DNA of 33,429 nucleotides, taken from positions 1 through 33,429 of the forward strand of contig JAPOYV010000128.1 of assembly GCA_026706385.1 (NCBI GenBank), read 5' to 3'. Position 1 is the first letter of the stretch, and every line of letters starts with the position of its first letter. The position numbers were made by a program, and so were the translations under genes. Below, piece by piece: positions 6,516 through 14,332 of this stretch. The DNA comes from Gammaproteobacteria bacterium (GTDB taxonomy: Bacteria > Pseudomonadota > Gammaproteobacteria > Pseudomonadales > Azotimanducaceae). The notes beneath the pieces are model-generated. The model was not told where the DNA came from. It searched no databases and worked only from the letters and a program-made list of their open reading frames with translations.

Positions 6516-8738
6516 ATGTCCTGGCGCGCGAAAAGGCCCGTGCTGTGCATTGTCGCGGCTTGCTCGGTCGCCGCTGCAGCGCAACAGGACGACGCTTGGC
6601 GGCGCAACGTCGCGGACACGATCTCGGCGACCTGCGCCATACGGGGGCTCGATCTCAAGGCACCGCTGAAGGTGCTGCCGATGGACGAATTCCAGGGCGG
6701 CTACACGCCCGGGATCGGCAGCGTCACCTGGGAGGCTGATCACGCCCGGATCTGGCGGGAAGGCTGGTGTGCCCTAGGCGTCTACTGCGCACAGGCCCGC
6801 GCGTCTGACGGTGCGGGACGCGGCGAGCCCGGTTTCGCCCGCCCAGCCGGCCTGTACGACCCGGACAAGAACGTGCTGTTCGTGCGCGACGTCACCGACT
6901 CAAGCGCTGTGGCGACGATCGCTCACGAAGCCGTCCACGCCTTGCAGCATCAACACTTCCCCGCCCTGCGCGCCATCCACCTGTGGCGCAACCGGGACCT
7001 CGCCGCAGCCGCCAACTCCGTCATCGAAGGCGACGCCCACGTGGTCGGATGGTCGTTCGATCCGGCGCGCCGGACGATGCTGTGCAGCATGGACCCCGAA
7101 CGGGCTAGTTCCGGCCATGCAAGCTGGTGGCAGTGGGAGCCGGACGGACTCTCCGCACTGGAGGCCTTTCCGCACGTCTTCGGCACCGAACCGGCCTTGC
7201 GCGAAGTCCTCGCCCGCGGCCACACCGCCATGGACCGCGTGCTCCGCGAGCCGCCCTTGTCGACGCTCGCCGTGCTGAGGCCGTCTCTCGCCGGAACGGC
7301 CATCGATTTCATCCGGCTGCCCGAGCAACTCCGGTTCGACCACTGCACGCCGGGCTTGAGAAACACAGCGGGCGTCGTCGGCATCTGGGGGCTGCTGCGC
7401 CAGCACGGGGATGCCGAGGCGAAGGGCGAGTCGCTGCCGGCGTTGCTCGAAGCCTGGCGCGGCGATAGGTTCGCCCACCTGTCCTGCCCGGGCGATCACG
7501 ACGACGAACTGGCCTGGCTGACGCGCTGGCAAACGCCCGACGCAGCCGCACAATTCGCCGCCCGATACGTCGCCATAGCCGATGCCCTGCCGTCCTATGG
7601 CGGCCTCCTCGGCAGCGTGCCCGCGCCGGTCGTCACCGGGCGCACCGTGGTTATCGCGACGGCGGGTCTCCGCGACGCCGTCGGCCAACTCCAGGCAGAG
7701 GTCAAGGCCTTTACCCGATTCGGAGACTGGGTGGCGGCTGACTGCTTCCCCGACCACACATGCGAGGACGCTGCTGGCGATGAAGACCAAGCCGGCAACG
7801 ACTTTTATTGCACGCCACCCCGCAATCCGCCCGACCAACTCGACGCGTGGCTGGAGCGGATCCGGCGCGCCCGGTCGGCGACGATGGAACCGGAAACCGC
7901 GCTACCGGACCTGTTGGCCGATGTCGCGGAACTCGCCGCCTTCTGCGCGCGGAACAGCGCCGAGAACACCGACTTCCTCACCGCTTGCCGCGCCGTCTAC
8001 ACGGGCGCGCGCTACGTTGCCCAGTTGCGCCGGGATCCCAACTACAGGCTCCTGCCGTTCTGCCTGACCGAACCGGAAGTGCGGGACTGGGTACGAGCGA
8101 CCTACTACGCGGATGAGACGCGCCCGCTTTCGGCGGAAGCGAGCTTCACGGGCATCTACGGAATCGCCCGTGCAAGCGCCGCATTCGCCGCGACGGGATT
8201 CGCCGGTTTGCACGATCTGACCGCAGCCCCGCCCCTCGCCACTCGCGCCCTGTTACGGCCCGGGCGGGACGACGTCACGTTGATCGGCCTGCCGCGCGAC
8301 GCCGTTCACGACCACGGTTGCGAGATCTCCGCCAGTCACGCACAGGGCGCCTTGGCGATCCGGCGCCTCGTTCTGGACGACGGGCCGGAAGCAGCGGACG
8401 AGACGCTTCCTGCATTTCTCGCAGACTGGCAGGGTGACCGGCTCTTCCAGGTTCGCTGCATCGACGGCGGAGGTGCCTGGATCTGGATCAGCCTGTGGCG
8501 AACGGACGATGCCGCGCACCGTTTCGCCCACCGTTACCGCGCCCTCGGCCCGGCCACCTTGGCGGAAACCGAGCTACCGGACGTGTCGCCGGTGGTCGAA
8601 CAACGAACCGTATGGATCATCCCGTCCACGCTCATGCATCTTCGGCCCGTGCTCGAGCGAAGCATCGAGGTGCGAGAATTCGACGGCTTTGCCGAATGGG
8701 TCGCGAGCGGCTGCTTCCCGCAAGAGGCCTGTCACTGA
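6516..8738 (+). CDS. Secreted HExxH metallopeptidase-like protein with duplicated C-terminal module
   Basis: I do not recognise a named family for the whole 740-residue protein. An N-terminal signal peptide (RPVLCIVAACSVAAAA, residues 7-22) suggests export. A zinc-peptidase-like motif HEAVHALQHQHF lies at 137-148. VIEGDAH at 169-175 may supply a third Glu ligand, as in gluzincin-like proteins with a HELVHALQDQHF pattern. Residues ~250-416 and ~571-740 are an internal duplication: LPALLEAWRGDRFAHLSC matches LPAFLADWQGDRLFQVRC, and FGDWVAADCFPDHTC matches FAEWVASGCFPQEAC. The cysteines are conserved between copies, which fits disulphides in the periplasm. The second copy has no HExxH. It starts 25 bases after the monooxygenase gene and ends 9 bases before the convergent phosphodiesterase gene. 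Confidence 0.75.
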   Translation: MSWRAKRPVLCIVAACSVAAAAQQDDAWRRNVADTISATCAIRGLDLKAPLKVLPMDEFQGGYTPGIGSVTWEADHARIWREGWCALGVYCAQARASDGAGRGEPGFARPAGLYDPDKNVLFVRDVTDSSAVATIAHEAVHALQHQHFPALRAIHLWRNRDLAAAANSVIEGDAHVVGWSFDPARRTMLCSMDPERASSGHASWWQWEPDGLSALEAFPHVFGTEPALREVLARGHTAMDRVLREPPLSTLAVLRPSLAGTAIDFIRLPEQLRFDHCTPGLRNTAGVVGIWGLLRQHGDAEAKGESLPALLEAWRGDRFAHLSCPGDHDDELAWLTRWQTPDAAAQFAARYVAIADALPSYGGLLGSVPAPVVTGRTVVIATAGLRDAVGQLQAEVKAFTRFGDWVAADCFPDHTCEDAAGDEDQAGNDFYCTPPRNPPDQLDAWLERIRRARSATMEPETALPDLLADVAELAAFCARNSAENTDFLTACRAVYTGARYVAQLRRDPNYRLLPFCLTEPEVRDWVRATYYADETRPLSAEASFTGIYGIARASAAFAATGFAGLHDLTAAPPLATRALLRPGRDDVTLIGLPRDAVHDHGCEISASHAQGALAIRRLVLDDGPEAADETLPAFLADWQGDRLFQVRCIDGGGAWIWISLWRTDDAAHRFAHRYRALGPATLAETELPDVSPVVEQRTVWIIPSTLMHLRPVLERSIEVREFDGFAEWVASGCFPQEACH

Positions 8739-8747
8739 TCGGCAAGA

Positions 8748-9644
8748 TCATCGGGCGCAGCCCGGCATCGACTCGAGCGCCGCGAGCACCTGGTCCGGGT
8801 GGTCGGTGAAGACCCCGTCGACCCCCTGCGCGGCGAGGCCGATCACTTCGTCGGCGAACCGGCCGCGACGTTCGTCATCGGCACGCAGCGTGAACACGTG
8901 GACCAACAGGCCACGCTCGTGGGCGCGCGCCACGAGCGTCGCGTCGTCGGTCAACGCAAAGCTGGACACGCCGATTCCCGCGGCGTAGGTAGCGATCTGG
9001 TCCAGACCGCCGTCCTCGGTCTGCGTCGCGTTGCGGACGAGCTGCACGCGCGGATGGTCGGTGGCGAGCTTCGCAAGCACATGCGCGTCGAAGGACTGCA
9101 GGCGAACCGGCACGTCGTAACGGCTCAGCACGGCCACCACCACGTCCGCGAGGTCGGGCTGCAGCTCCGGGTGCTTCAACTCCGGATACACGCCCACGTT
9201 GCGCCCAGTGGTCCGATTCAGGCCGTGCACAAGCTGCAACACGTCCTCCAGCCGGGGCACGTGGAACGTCGCGTGCGGGTAGCGGTTCGGTCGGGGTTCG
9301 ACCACGCGCAGACGCGCGATCTCCACGTAGGCGAAGTCTCGGGCGTAGTACCGACCATCGTCGCGCCGACGATCCGGATAAACCGTCGCCACGTCCGTAG
9401 TCCGTTCCAGCGTGCTGTCGTGGAGGGCGATCGGCACGTCGTCGGCGGTCAGCACCAGGTCCGGCTCGATCCAGTGTGCCCCTAGACCGTAGCCCAAGGC
9501 GTACGCGGGGAGCGTATGCTCCGGGAGGTAGCCGGATGCGCCGCGATGAGCTATGACCTCCATGCAGGCCGCGTCCGCCGCCAAGGCGCTCGCCAGAACG
9601 GCAATGCCGACGAGAACGCGAAACGGATGGCGATCGACGTACAT
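8748..9644 (-). CDS. glpQ: Glycerophosphodiester phosphodiesterase, periplasmic
   Basis: It hydrolyses deacylated phospholipids to glycerol-3-phosphate and an alcohol. The GDPD fold signature is clear: VIAHRGASGYLPEHTLPAY after the signal peptide, EPDLVLTADDVPIALHDSTL containing metal and catalytic residues, YPELKHP, and the C-terminal GVDGVFTDHPD. ATG 9644 gives a 298-residue protein with a signal peptide (VLVGIAVLASALAADA), so periplasmic. The frame extends ~99 codons upstream, but that part overlaps the divergent speD gene and is not GDPD-like. The distance to the speD start is only 55 bases. The length and secreted nature fit GlpQ rather than the cytoplasmic UgpQ; the gene symbol is by family. 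Confidence 0.88.
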   Translation of the reverse strand: MYVDRHPFRVLVGIAVLASALAADAACMEVIAHRGASGYLPEHTLPAYALGYGLGAHWIEPDLVLTADDVPIALHDSTLERTTDVATVYPDRRRDDGRYYARDFAYVEIARLRVVEPRPNRYPHATFHVPRLEDVLQLVHGLNRTTGRNVGVYPELKHPELQPDLADVVVAVLSRYDVPVRLQSFDAHVLAKLATDHPRVQLVRNATQTEDGGLDQIATYAAGIGVSSFALTDDATLVARAHERGLLVHVFTLRADDERRGRFADEVIGLAAQGVDGVFTDHPDQVLAALESMPGCAR

Positions 9645-9699
9645 GGGAACGGCCCATTGGAGTGCCGTTTCACGGCGCAAGCTGCTAGCATGCCATAAT

Positions 9700-10083
9700 A
9701 TGTCACGAGACCCGTCGACAGGCCCGGTCGCTGCTGGTCGCCACGTCATCATCGAGTGCTTCGGTGGCCAGGCGAGTTTCGACACGGCCACCATGGAGAC
9801 GTTGCTGCGCCAAGCCGCACAAGCCGGGGGCGCTTGCGTGCTGTCCTGCCACATGCACCGCTTCGGTGCCGACGGCGGCGTGACCGGCGTCGCCTTGCTG
9901 GCCGAATCCCACATTACGGTGCACACTTGGCCGGAACGCAACTATGCGGCCTTCGACGTGTTCATGTGCGGCGACTGCGATGCCGACCAAGCGGCCGAGG
10001 CCATCGCCGGGGCGGTGCCCAGCGCCAAGGTCGCTGTCCGCGGCGTCGACCGGCCGACTTCGGCGGATTGGAGAGACGACTGA
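9700..10083 (+). CDS. speD: S-adenosylmethionine decarboxylase proenzyme, prokaryotic class 1B
   Basis: This pyruvoyl enzyme makes decarboxylated AdoMet, the aminopropyl donor for spermidine. The 127-residue protein matches the short Bacillus-type form. The self-cleavage site is Glu69-Ser70 in LAESHITVHTWPE. Ser70 becomes the pyruvoyl group, and His75 and Cys90 (DVFMCG) are the other processing and catalytic residues. ATG 9700 is the only start that fits the family; the 49 codons upstream are unrelated. There is no clear Shine-Dalgarno sequence (upstream is CATGCCATAAT), so translation may be weak or leaderless. The stop overlaps the start of the next gene (TGATG). The partner aminopropyltransferase lies two genes downstream, supporting a dedicated polyamine unit. 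Confidence 0.93.
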   Translation: MSRDPSTGPVAAGRHVIIECFGGQASFDTATMETLLRQAAQAGGACVLSCHMHRFGADGGVTGVALLAESHITVHTWPERNYAAFDVFMCGDCDADQAAEAIAGAVPSAKVAVRGVDRPTSADWRDD

Positions 10084-11057
10084 TGCACGGACCCTTTGCC
10101 AGACCCACCGCGCTCGTTGGAATCGCGTTGCTCGCTCTCGGCCTCGGCGCGTGCAGCGGCGAGAGCCTGCGCAGTCGAATCGACGCGGCAATCGTCCGCC
10201 TCGATGCAGCCGTCGCACGACTGGGCGACGACCTCGACGCGGGCCGACTGCGCAATGCCGAACTCATGCGCCAGTACGCCGACCGCGTCCGCGATACCCG
10301 GCCCGACCTGCGCGACCTGGTGGACGTCCTGGCGCGCGAAGGAACGCGCGACGGCACGATCTACCGTTCGCTCGAGACGCGCCTCGACGACGTACGCAAG
10401 GCGCTTCCCGACACTGGCGCCCGCGACCAAGCCTACGCCGGCGCCGTCGACGAACTGAATAGTCTCGCCCGCGCGGTCGTTCCCTCGGAATTCGACCGTG
10501 CCTTGGCCGATCCCTTGAACGTCCTCGCCGACCTGTCGGACGGTGCCCTGCCGCGTGTGGATGCCATCTCCGCCGCCGCGTCGCAGCGCGCCAACGGCGC
10601 CACCGACCTCGGCGTCGGCAGCCAACTGGTGGGCAATCCAAACTATGGGCAGTGGCGCACGGACTCGAGCGGCACATCGTTCTGGGTCTGGTACGGCCAG
10701 TTCGCGCTGATGCGGGACCTGATCGGCGGACCACGCATCGGCTACGGTGCCTGGGCTGGTGGACGGGACTACAGCTACTACCACGACTATGGCCGGGGCA
10801 ACTACACCTCGCCGTCGGCCCGACAACGGCAGGGCCAAGTGGAGAACACGGCGCGGCGCAAGTTCACGTCGGAGGGTCGTACGTTCCGCAGTCCGTACGC
10901 ACGTCAACGGCAAGGCGCGTCGAGCAACGTCGCGCGCGCCAAGTTCGCCTCCGCGGGCAGTCGCTCCGCGGCCGGGGTCTCACGGACACGCACTGGCACA
11001 GCGTCCGTACGCGGTTTCGGTGGCGGCGGTTACCGCGGTCCATCGAGAGGCAAATAA
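10083..11057 (+). CDS. Lipoprotein of the polyamine/DUF350 cluster, unknown function
   Basis: I do not recognise the family. The start ATG overlaps the speD stop by one base, so it is co-translated. Residues 1-24 form a lipoprotein signal (LLALGLGAC) with Cys24 as the lipidation site. Residues ~28-165 are helical with many charged residues and could form coiled coils. WVWYGQFALM (201-210) begins an aromatic patch, followed by the Tyr-rich GRDYSYYHDYGRGNY. Two tandem ~23-residue repeats follow at 243-265 and 270-292, each with ARQRQG and ARxKF(T/A)S. The tail is basic and Gly-rich (RGFGGGGYRG). In E. coli the yjf cluster includes a lipoprotein (YjfM, DUF1190) with a Gly/Arg/Ser-rich end, so this may be a positional analogue. 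That is inference. Confidence 0.8.
   Translation: MHGPFARPTALVGIALLALGLGACSGESLRSRIDAAIVRLDAAVARLGDDLDAGRLRNAELMRQYADRVRDTRPDLRDLVDVLAREGTRDGTIYRSLETRLDDVRKALPDTGARDQAYAGAVDELNSLARAVVPSEFDRALADPLNVLADLSDGALPRVDAISAAASQRANGATDLGVGSQLVGNPNYGQWRTDSSGTSFWVWYGQFALMRDLIGGPRIGYGAWAGGRDYSYYHDYGRGNYTSPSARQRQGQVENTARRKFTSEGRTFRSPYARQRQGASSNVARAKFASAGSRSAAGVSRTRTGTASVRGFGGGGYRGPSRGK
10809..10958 (+). repeat. Tandem coding repeat in lipoprotein C-terminus
   Basis: Two copies of a ~69-base coding repeat (10809-10877 and 10890-10958) encode SPSARQRQG...ARRKFTSEG and SPYARQRQG...ARAKFASAG. Roughly two thirds of the positions are identical at protein level. The repeats are basic and could bind an anionic surface such as peptidoglycan or lipid head groups, which is speculation. 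Confidence 0.7.
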
Positions 11058-11088
11058 CGCTTCGGCGGGCTCGTAAGAAGGAGACAGC

Positions 11089-11985
11089 ATGTTCGACTCG
11101 TTAAGTTTCTGGATCTGGGGCATCGTCGCGCTTGACCTCGCGGTCGCCGTCGCCGCCATCTGCGCCCTGCGCTACGCATCCGGTGTGCTGTTCAGCGTCG
11201 ATTCGCGCGATGAGCTGGCGGAGAAGGACAACCTCGCATTCGGCCTGGCGTTGGCCGGGGGCGCGGTGGCCGTGGCCCTAGTGCTCGCGGCCGCTGGTGC
11301 CGGCGACCCCGCGCTGACCTTCGCGACCGAGTTGGGAGTCGTGGTCGCCTACGCGGTCACCGGGCTCGTCCTGTTGAAGCTCGGCATGCTCATCAACGAC
11401 TGGATCATGTTCCACAAGTTCTCCGTCAAGACCGCGATCAAGGCGCAGAACACGGCGGCCGGCACCGTCCAGGCCGCCAACCTGGTCGCGCTCGGGGTAT
11501 TGATCAACGGCGCGGTCAACTGGGCGAGCGGCGACCTCGTACAAGGCTTGCTGTCGGTGGTCGTGATGTTCCTTCTCGTGCAACTCGTTCTGCTCGCGGT
11601 AACGCGCACACGGGCCACGATCTATGCCCGTCGGCATGACGGCGAGCGCTGGCAGCACGCTATCGAGGGCGGCAATACCGCCCTAGCCGTGCGCTACGCC
11701 GGCCACCTGATCGGCACCGCGTTGGCGTCGTCCGCTGCCGGAGGCATGGTGTCGTTCGTACCGGGTGCCGACACCGTCGCGCTGATCGCGTACGTCTCGT
11801 GGTTCGTCTGGGCGGTGGTCCTGGCGGCAGCTCTGCTCTTACTGTCCACCCTCGCCCAGCGGGTCATCTTGAGCGGCGTCGACGTCGTCGAGGAAGTGGA
11901 CAACCAGGGCAACGTCGGCGTGGCGGCCATCGAGGCGGCGGTGTTCTTCGGGCTAGGCCTGGTGATCCGCGCCGTCGCTGGCTAG
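11089..11985 (+). CDS. DUF350 integral membrane protein (YjfL-like, duplicated)
   Basis: The 298-residue protein has about eight hydrophobic segments arranged as two DUF350 units. The first contains ELAEKDNLAFGLALAGG, the second VEEVDNQGNVGVAAIEAAVF; these conserved polar-then-Gly/Ala stretches mark the family. E. coli YjfL is a single-unit member, so this is the longer tandem form. It is an inner membrane protein of unknown biochemical activity. A strong AAGGAG lies before ATG 11089. It sits between the lipoprotein and the membrane spermidine synthase, 31 and 42 bases from its neighbours, in the same operon. Confidence 0.88.
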   Translation: MFDSLSFWIWGIVALDLAVAVAAICALRYASGVLFSVDSRDELAEKDNLAFGLALAGGAVAVALVLAAAGAGDPALTFATELGVVVAYAVTGLVLLKLGMLINDWIMFHKFSVKTAIKAQNTAAGTVQAANLVALGVLINGAVNWASGDLVQGLLSVVVMFLLVQLVLLAVTRTRATIYARRHDGERWQHAIEGGNTALAVRYAGHLIGTALASSAAGGMVSFVPGADTVALIAYVSWFVWAVVLAAALLLLSTLAQRVILSGVDVVEEVDNQGNVGVAAIEAAVFFGLGLVIRAVAG

Positions 11986-12027
11986 CGGATCCTCGAGGCG
12001 TAGTACCACGACGGTCCGCTTGGTGAC

Positions 12028-13737
12028 GTGAAGGCCAGCAGCCGCTTGCGGTTGCACGACACGGCGCTCATCGGCGCAATGGGCCTGGTGGCCGCGTGCG
12101 GCCTGGTCTACGAATACCTGATGGCGCACTTCGCCGGGCGCATCCTGGGGGCCGTCGAACCAACCCTGTACACCATGATCGGCCTGATGATCGTGGCCAT
12201 GGGGCTCGGCGCGTTCGCGGCGAAGTGGATTGCCTCGATCTACCGGGGCTTCGCCTGGCTTGAACTCAGCATCGCCGTGCTGGGCGGCACTTCGGTGCTG
12301 GCGCTTTCGGCCGCCGTGGCCCTCGCCTATGCGCTACCTGAGTGGCTGCGCACCGTCTACGGCCTCGACGTCACCATCGCACTCGACGGCGGCGTTCCCT
12401 CGAGCATGGTCGCGGTCGCTCGCATCCTGCCATTCGTTGCCGGCTTCCTAATCGGGTTTTTGATCGGCATGGAGATCCCGCTCATCGCAAGGGTCCGCGA
12501 GCACGTGCACGCACGCCACCTGGAGCACAACCTGGGCACGATGTACGGCGCCGACTACATCGGCGCCGGGGTCGGTGCCGCCATCTGGGTGCTCGTGTGC
12601 CTGAAAATGCCCATCGTCTTCGCCGCCGTCGGGGCCGCAGCTCTGAACACCGCCGTCGGCGCGGCCTTCCTGGTGATCTACCGCGCGCGGCTCCGGCCGG
12701 CCCACTGGCTCTGGATCGGCCATGGTCTGTTGGCCGTCCTGCTGGTCGTGCTGGCGGGCTTCGGCACGCAGTGGATGGCCCAGTTGGGTGACACCCTGTT
12801 CAAGGACCGGGTCGCCTACCGGCTGCAGACGCCGTATCAGAACGTCGTCGTCACGAGACGCCACGTCGCCGTCGGCAAACCCGACGTGGTCAGCCTCTAC
12901 ATCAACGGGCGGCTGCAGTTCGCATCCAACGACGAGCGCATCTATCACGCCTACCTCACCACCCCGGCGATGCTTGCCGCCTACCGACGGGACCGCGTAC
13001 TCGTGCTCGGCGGCGGCGACGGCCTCGCCCTGCGCGACGTGCTGCGTTGGAATCCCCAAACGGTCACGCTGATCGACATCGACACGGGCCTCCTGCGCCT
13101 CTTCCGCGGCGACGATCCCGATGCCCCCGATTGGCTGACCGAGACGCTGACGGAGCTCAATGAGCACGCCTTCGACGACCCGCGGGTGGACGTCATCGAG
13201 GGGGATGCCTTCATCGAGGTGGAACAACTGGCTGCCGCGGGCCGTCGCTACGACGTCGTGGTCGCCGACCTCCCCGACCCCAGCCACCCGGACCTGAACC
13301 GGCTCTACAGCGACTACTTCTATGGGCGGATTCGCCACTTGCTGTCGCCCGACGGGACCTTCGTCACCCAATCCACCTCCCCCTTTCACGCCACCGCCGC
13401 GTTCCTGTCGATCGGCAAGACGATCGCCAGCGTGGGATTCCGAGTCGAGCAATACCATGCCAACGTGCCCAGCTTCGGCCAGTGGGGTTGGAGCATCGCC
13501 ACGGTCCAAGGCCTTGGCGCCTCCGCGCGCATCGCCGCCTCGGACACGCCGACGTTCCCGGACGGCTGGCTGGACCAAGCCCAGACTATCGCCGCATTCG
13601 CCCTGCCGGACGCGGTGACGGGGCGCGACGAATCGATCGCCATCAACCGACTAGGCAGCCATGTGGTCTTCAGCTACCACCAGCGTGCCTGGCGTGAACA
13701 CAAGGGGACGTTCTTCGCGGGTGAGGCCATACCCTGA
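12028..13737 (+). CDS. speE: Membrane-anchored spermidine synthase (polyamine aminopropyltransferase)
   Basis: The 569-residue protein joins an N-terminal membrane domain of about seven helices (residues ~12-250) to a C-terminal aminopropyltransferase domain (~255-540), which would transfer an aminopropyl group from decarboxylated AdoMet to a diamine. The domain shows LYINGRLQFASNDERIYHAYL (289-309, cf. D-E-x2-YH), the nucleotide loop GGGDG (328-332), an acidic strand end TLIDID (347-352), and DLPDP (414-418) with the catalytic aspartates. Canonical enzymes usually have GGGEG; the Asp substitution is conservative. The GTG start at 12028 is the only early start giving the first helix. AdoMet decarboxylase upstream supplies the co-substrate. 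The acceptor is unproven; it could be a diamine or another amine near the membrane. Confidence 0.88.
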   Translation: MKASSRLRLHDTALIGAMGLVAACGLVYEYLMAHFAGRILGAVEPTLYTMIGLMIVAMGLGAFAAKWIASIYRGFAWLELSIAVLGGTSVLALSAAVALAYALPEWLRTVYGLDVTIALDGGVPSSMVAVARILPFVAGFLIGFLIGMEIPLIARVREHVHARHLEHNLGTMYGADYIGAGVGAAIWVLVCLKMPIVFAAVGAAALNTAVGAAFLVIYRARLRPAHWLWIGHGLLAVLLVVLAGFGTQWMAQLGDTLFKDRVAYRLQTPYQNVVVTRRHVAVGKPDVVSLYINGRLQFASNDERIYHAYLTTPAMLAAYRRDRVLVLGGGDGLALRDVLRWNPQTVTLIDIDTGLLRLFRGDDPDAPDWLTETLTELNEHAFDDPRVDVIEGDAFIEVEQLAAAGRRYDVVVADLPDPSHPDLNRLYSDYFYGRIRHLLSPDGTFVTQSTSPFHATAAFLSIGKTIASVGFRVEQYHANVPSFGQWGWSIATVQGLGASARIAASDTPTFPDGWLDQAQTIAAFALPDAVTGRDESIAINRLGSHVVFSYHQRAWREHKGTFFAGEAIP

Positions 13738-13774
13738 CTGCCGTTCGCCCGTCGCCAACGGGTGAAAATAACGG

Positions 13775-13804
13775 TTGACCTTAGGACATATTATGTCCTA
13801 AGGT
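13775..13804 (+). promoter_or_regulatory. Candidate regulated promoter with 27-bp palindrome between -35 and -10
   Basis: A perfect inverted repeat with 13-base arms (ACCTTAGGACATA, one central T, and its complement) spans 13778-13804. TTGACC at 13775-13780 is a near-consensus -35. TAAGGT at 13799-13804 could be the -10, separated by 18 bases. A dyad centred in a long spacer, bounded by TTGACC and TAAGGT, is the layout of MerR-family promoters such as mer and copA. The AT-rich dyad stands out in the GC-rich surroundings. It lies 82 bases before the DUF2170 start and would control the PspA-containing operon. No MerR gene is in the window; the ribbon-helix-helix-like protein at 15678 is an alternative ligand. 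Confidence 0.65.
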
Positions 13805-13885
13805 TGGTTTCGAACGCGGCCTCGAGTCAACCCGCCGCACCGATATGCCACATTGGATGACACCAGACGAAGAGAGGAAGCTTGC

Positions 13886-14287
13886 ATGACCCTGGACGAC
13901 CTGGCCTTTCGCCTGAACGAGTACTCCGGCGACGAAGGCACCACTTTCGACGCGTTCGTCACCGAGCGCGGCATCCTCGAAGTCGTGTGCTCGAACGACG
14001 ACGAGTTCCCGATCCACGTCACCATGACGGAAACCCAGTTGCTGTCCGTGACGCCGCTTTTCTCGACTTCCGAAGTCCTGCCCGACAAGCTCCACGAGCT
14101 CAACGATGCCTTCCTGCGCCTGAGCCCCGCCGTACCCCTGTCCTCCATTGGGCTGCAAGGGGATACCTACATCCTGTTCGGGGCGATGGCGCTCTCGACG
14201 CGCCTTGAGGTCATCGCGCACGAGCTCGAAGTGCAGGCGGAGAACACAATCGACGTGCTCGAGGCCGTCGAGCACTTGCTGGCTTGA
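13886..14287 (+). CDS. DUF2170 family protein (YjfI-like)
   Basis: The 133-residue acidic cytoplasmic protein belongs to the DUF2170 family found with PspA-like genes. E. coli YjfI is of similar length. No enzyme motif is visible. Recognisable stretches are LNEYSGDEGTTFDAF near the start and LSSIGLQGDTYILFGAM in the C-terminal half. I chose ATG 13886 because GAGAGGAAG lies just upstream; an ATG 11 codons earlier lacks this. It is the first gene after the palindromic promoter and is followed 45 bases later by the PspA-family gene, so it is probably the first gene of a separate transcript. Its molecular function is unknown. Confidence 0.82.
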   Translation: MTLDDLAFRLNEYSGDEGTTFDAFVTERGILEVVCSNDDEFPIHVTMTETQLLSVTPLFSTSEVLPDKLHELNDAFLRLSPAVPLSSIGLQGDTYILFGAMALSTRLEVIAHELEVQAENTIDVLEAVEHLLA

Positions 14288-14332
14288 CGCAGAAGGCCGG
14301 CGAACTAGCTTACGAACGTAAAGGAGATCACC

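Noticed and set aside
12448-13578. 376-codon antisense frame opposite the spermidine synthase gene
   Set aside because: No domain; sense strand carries the clear aminopropyltransferase motifs.
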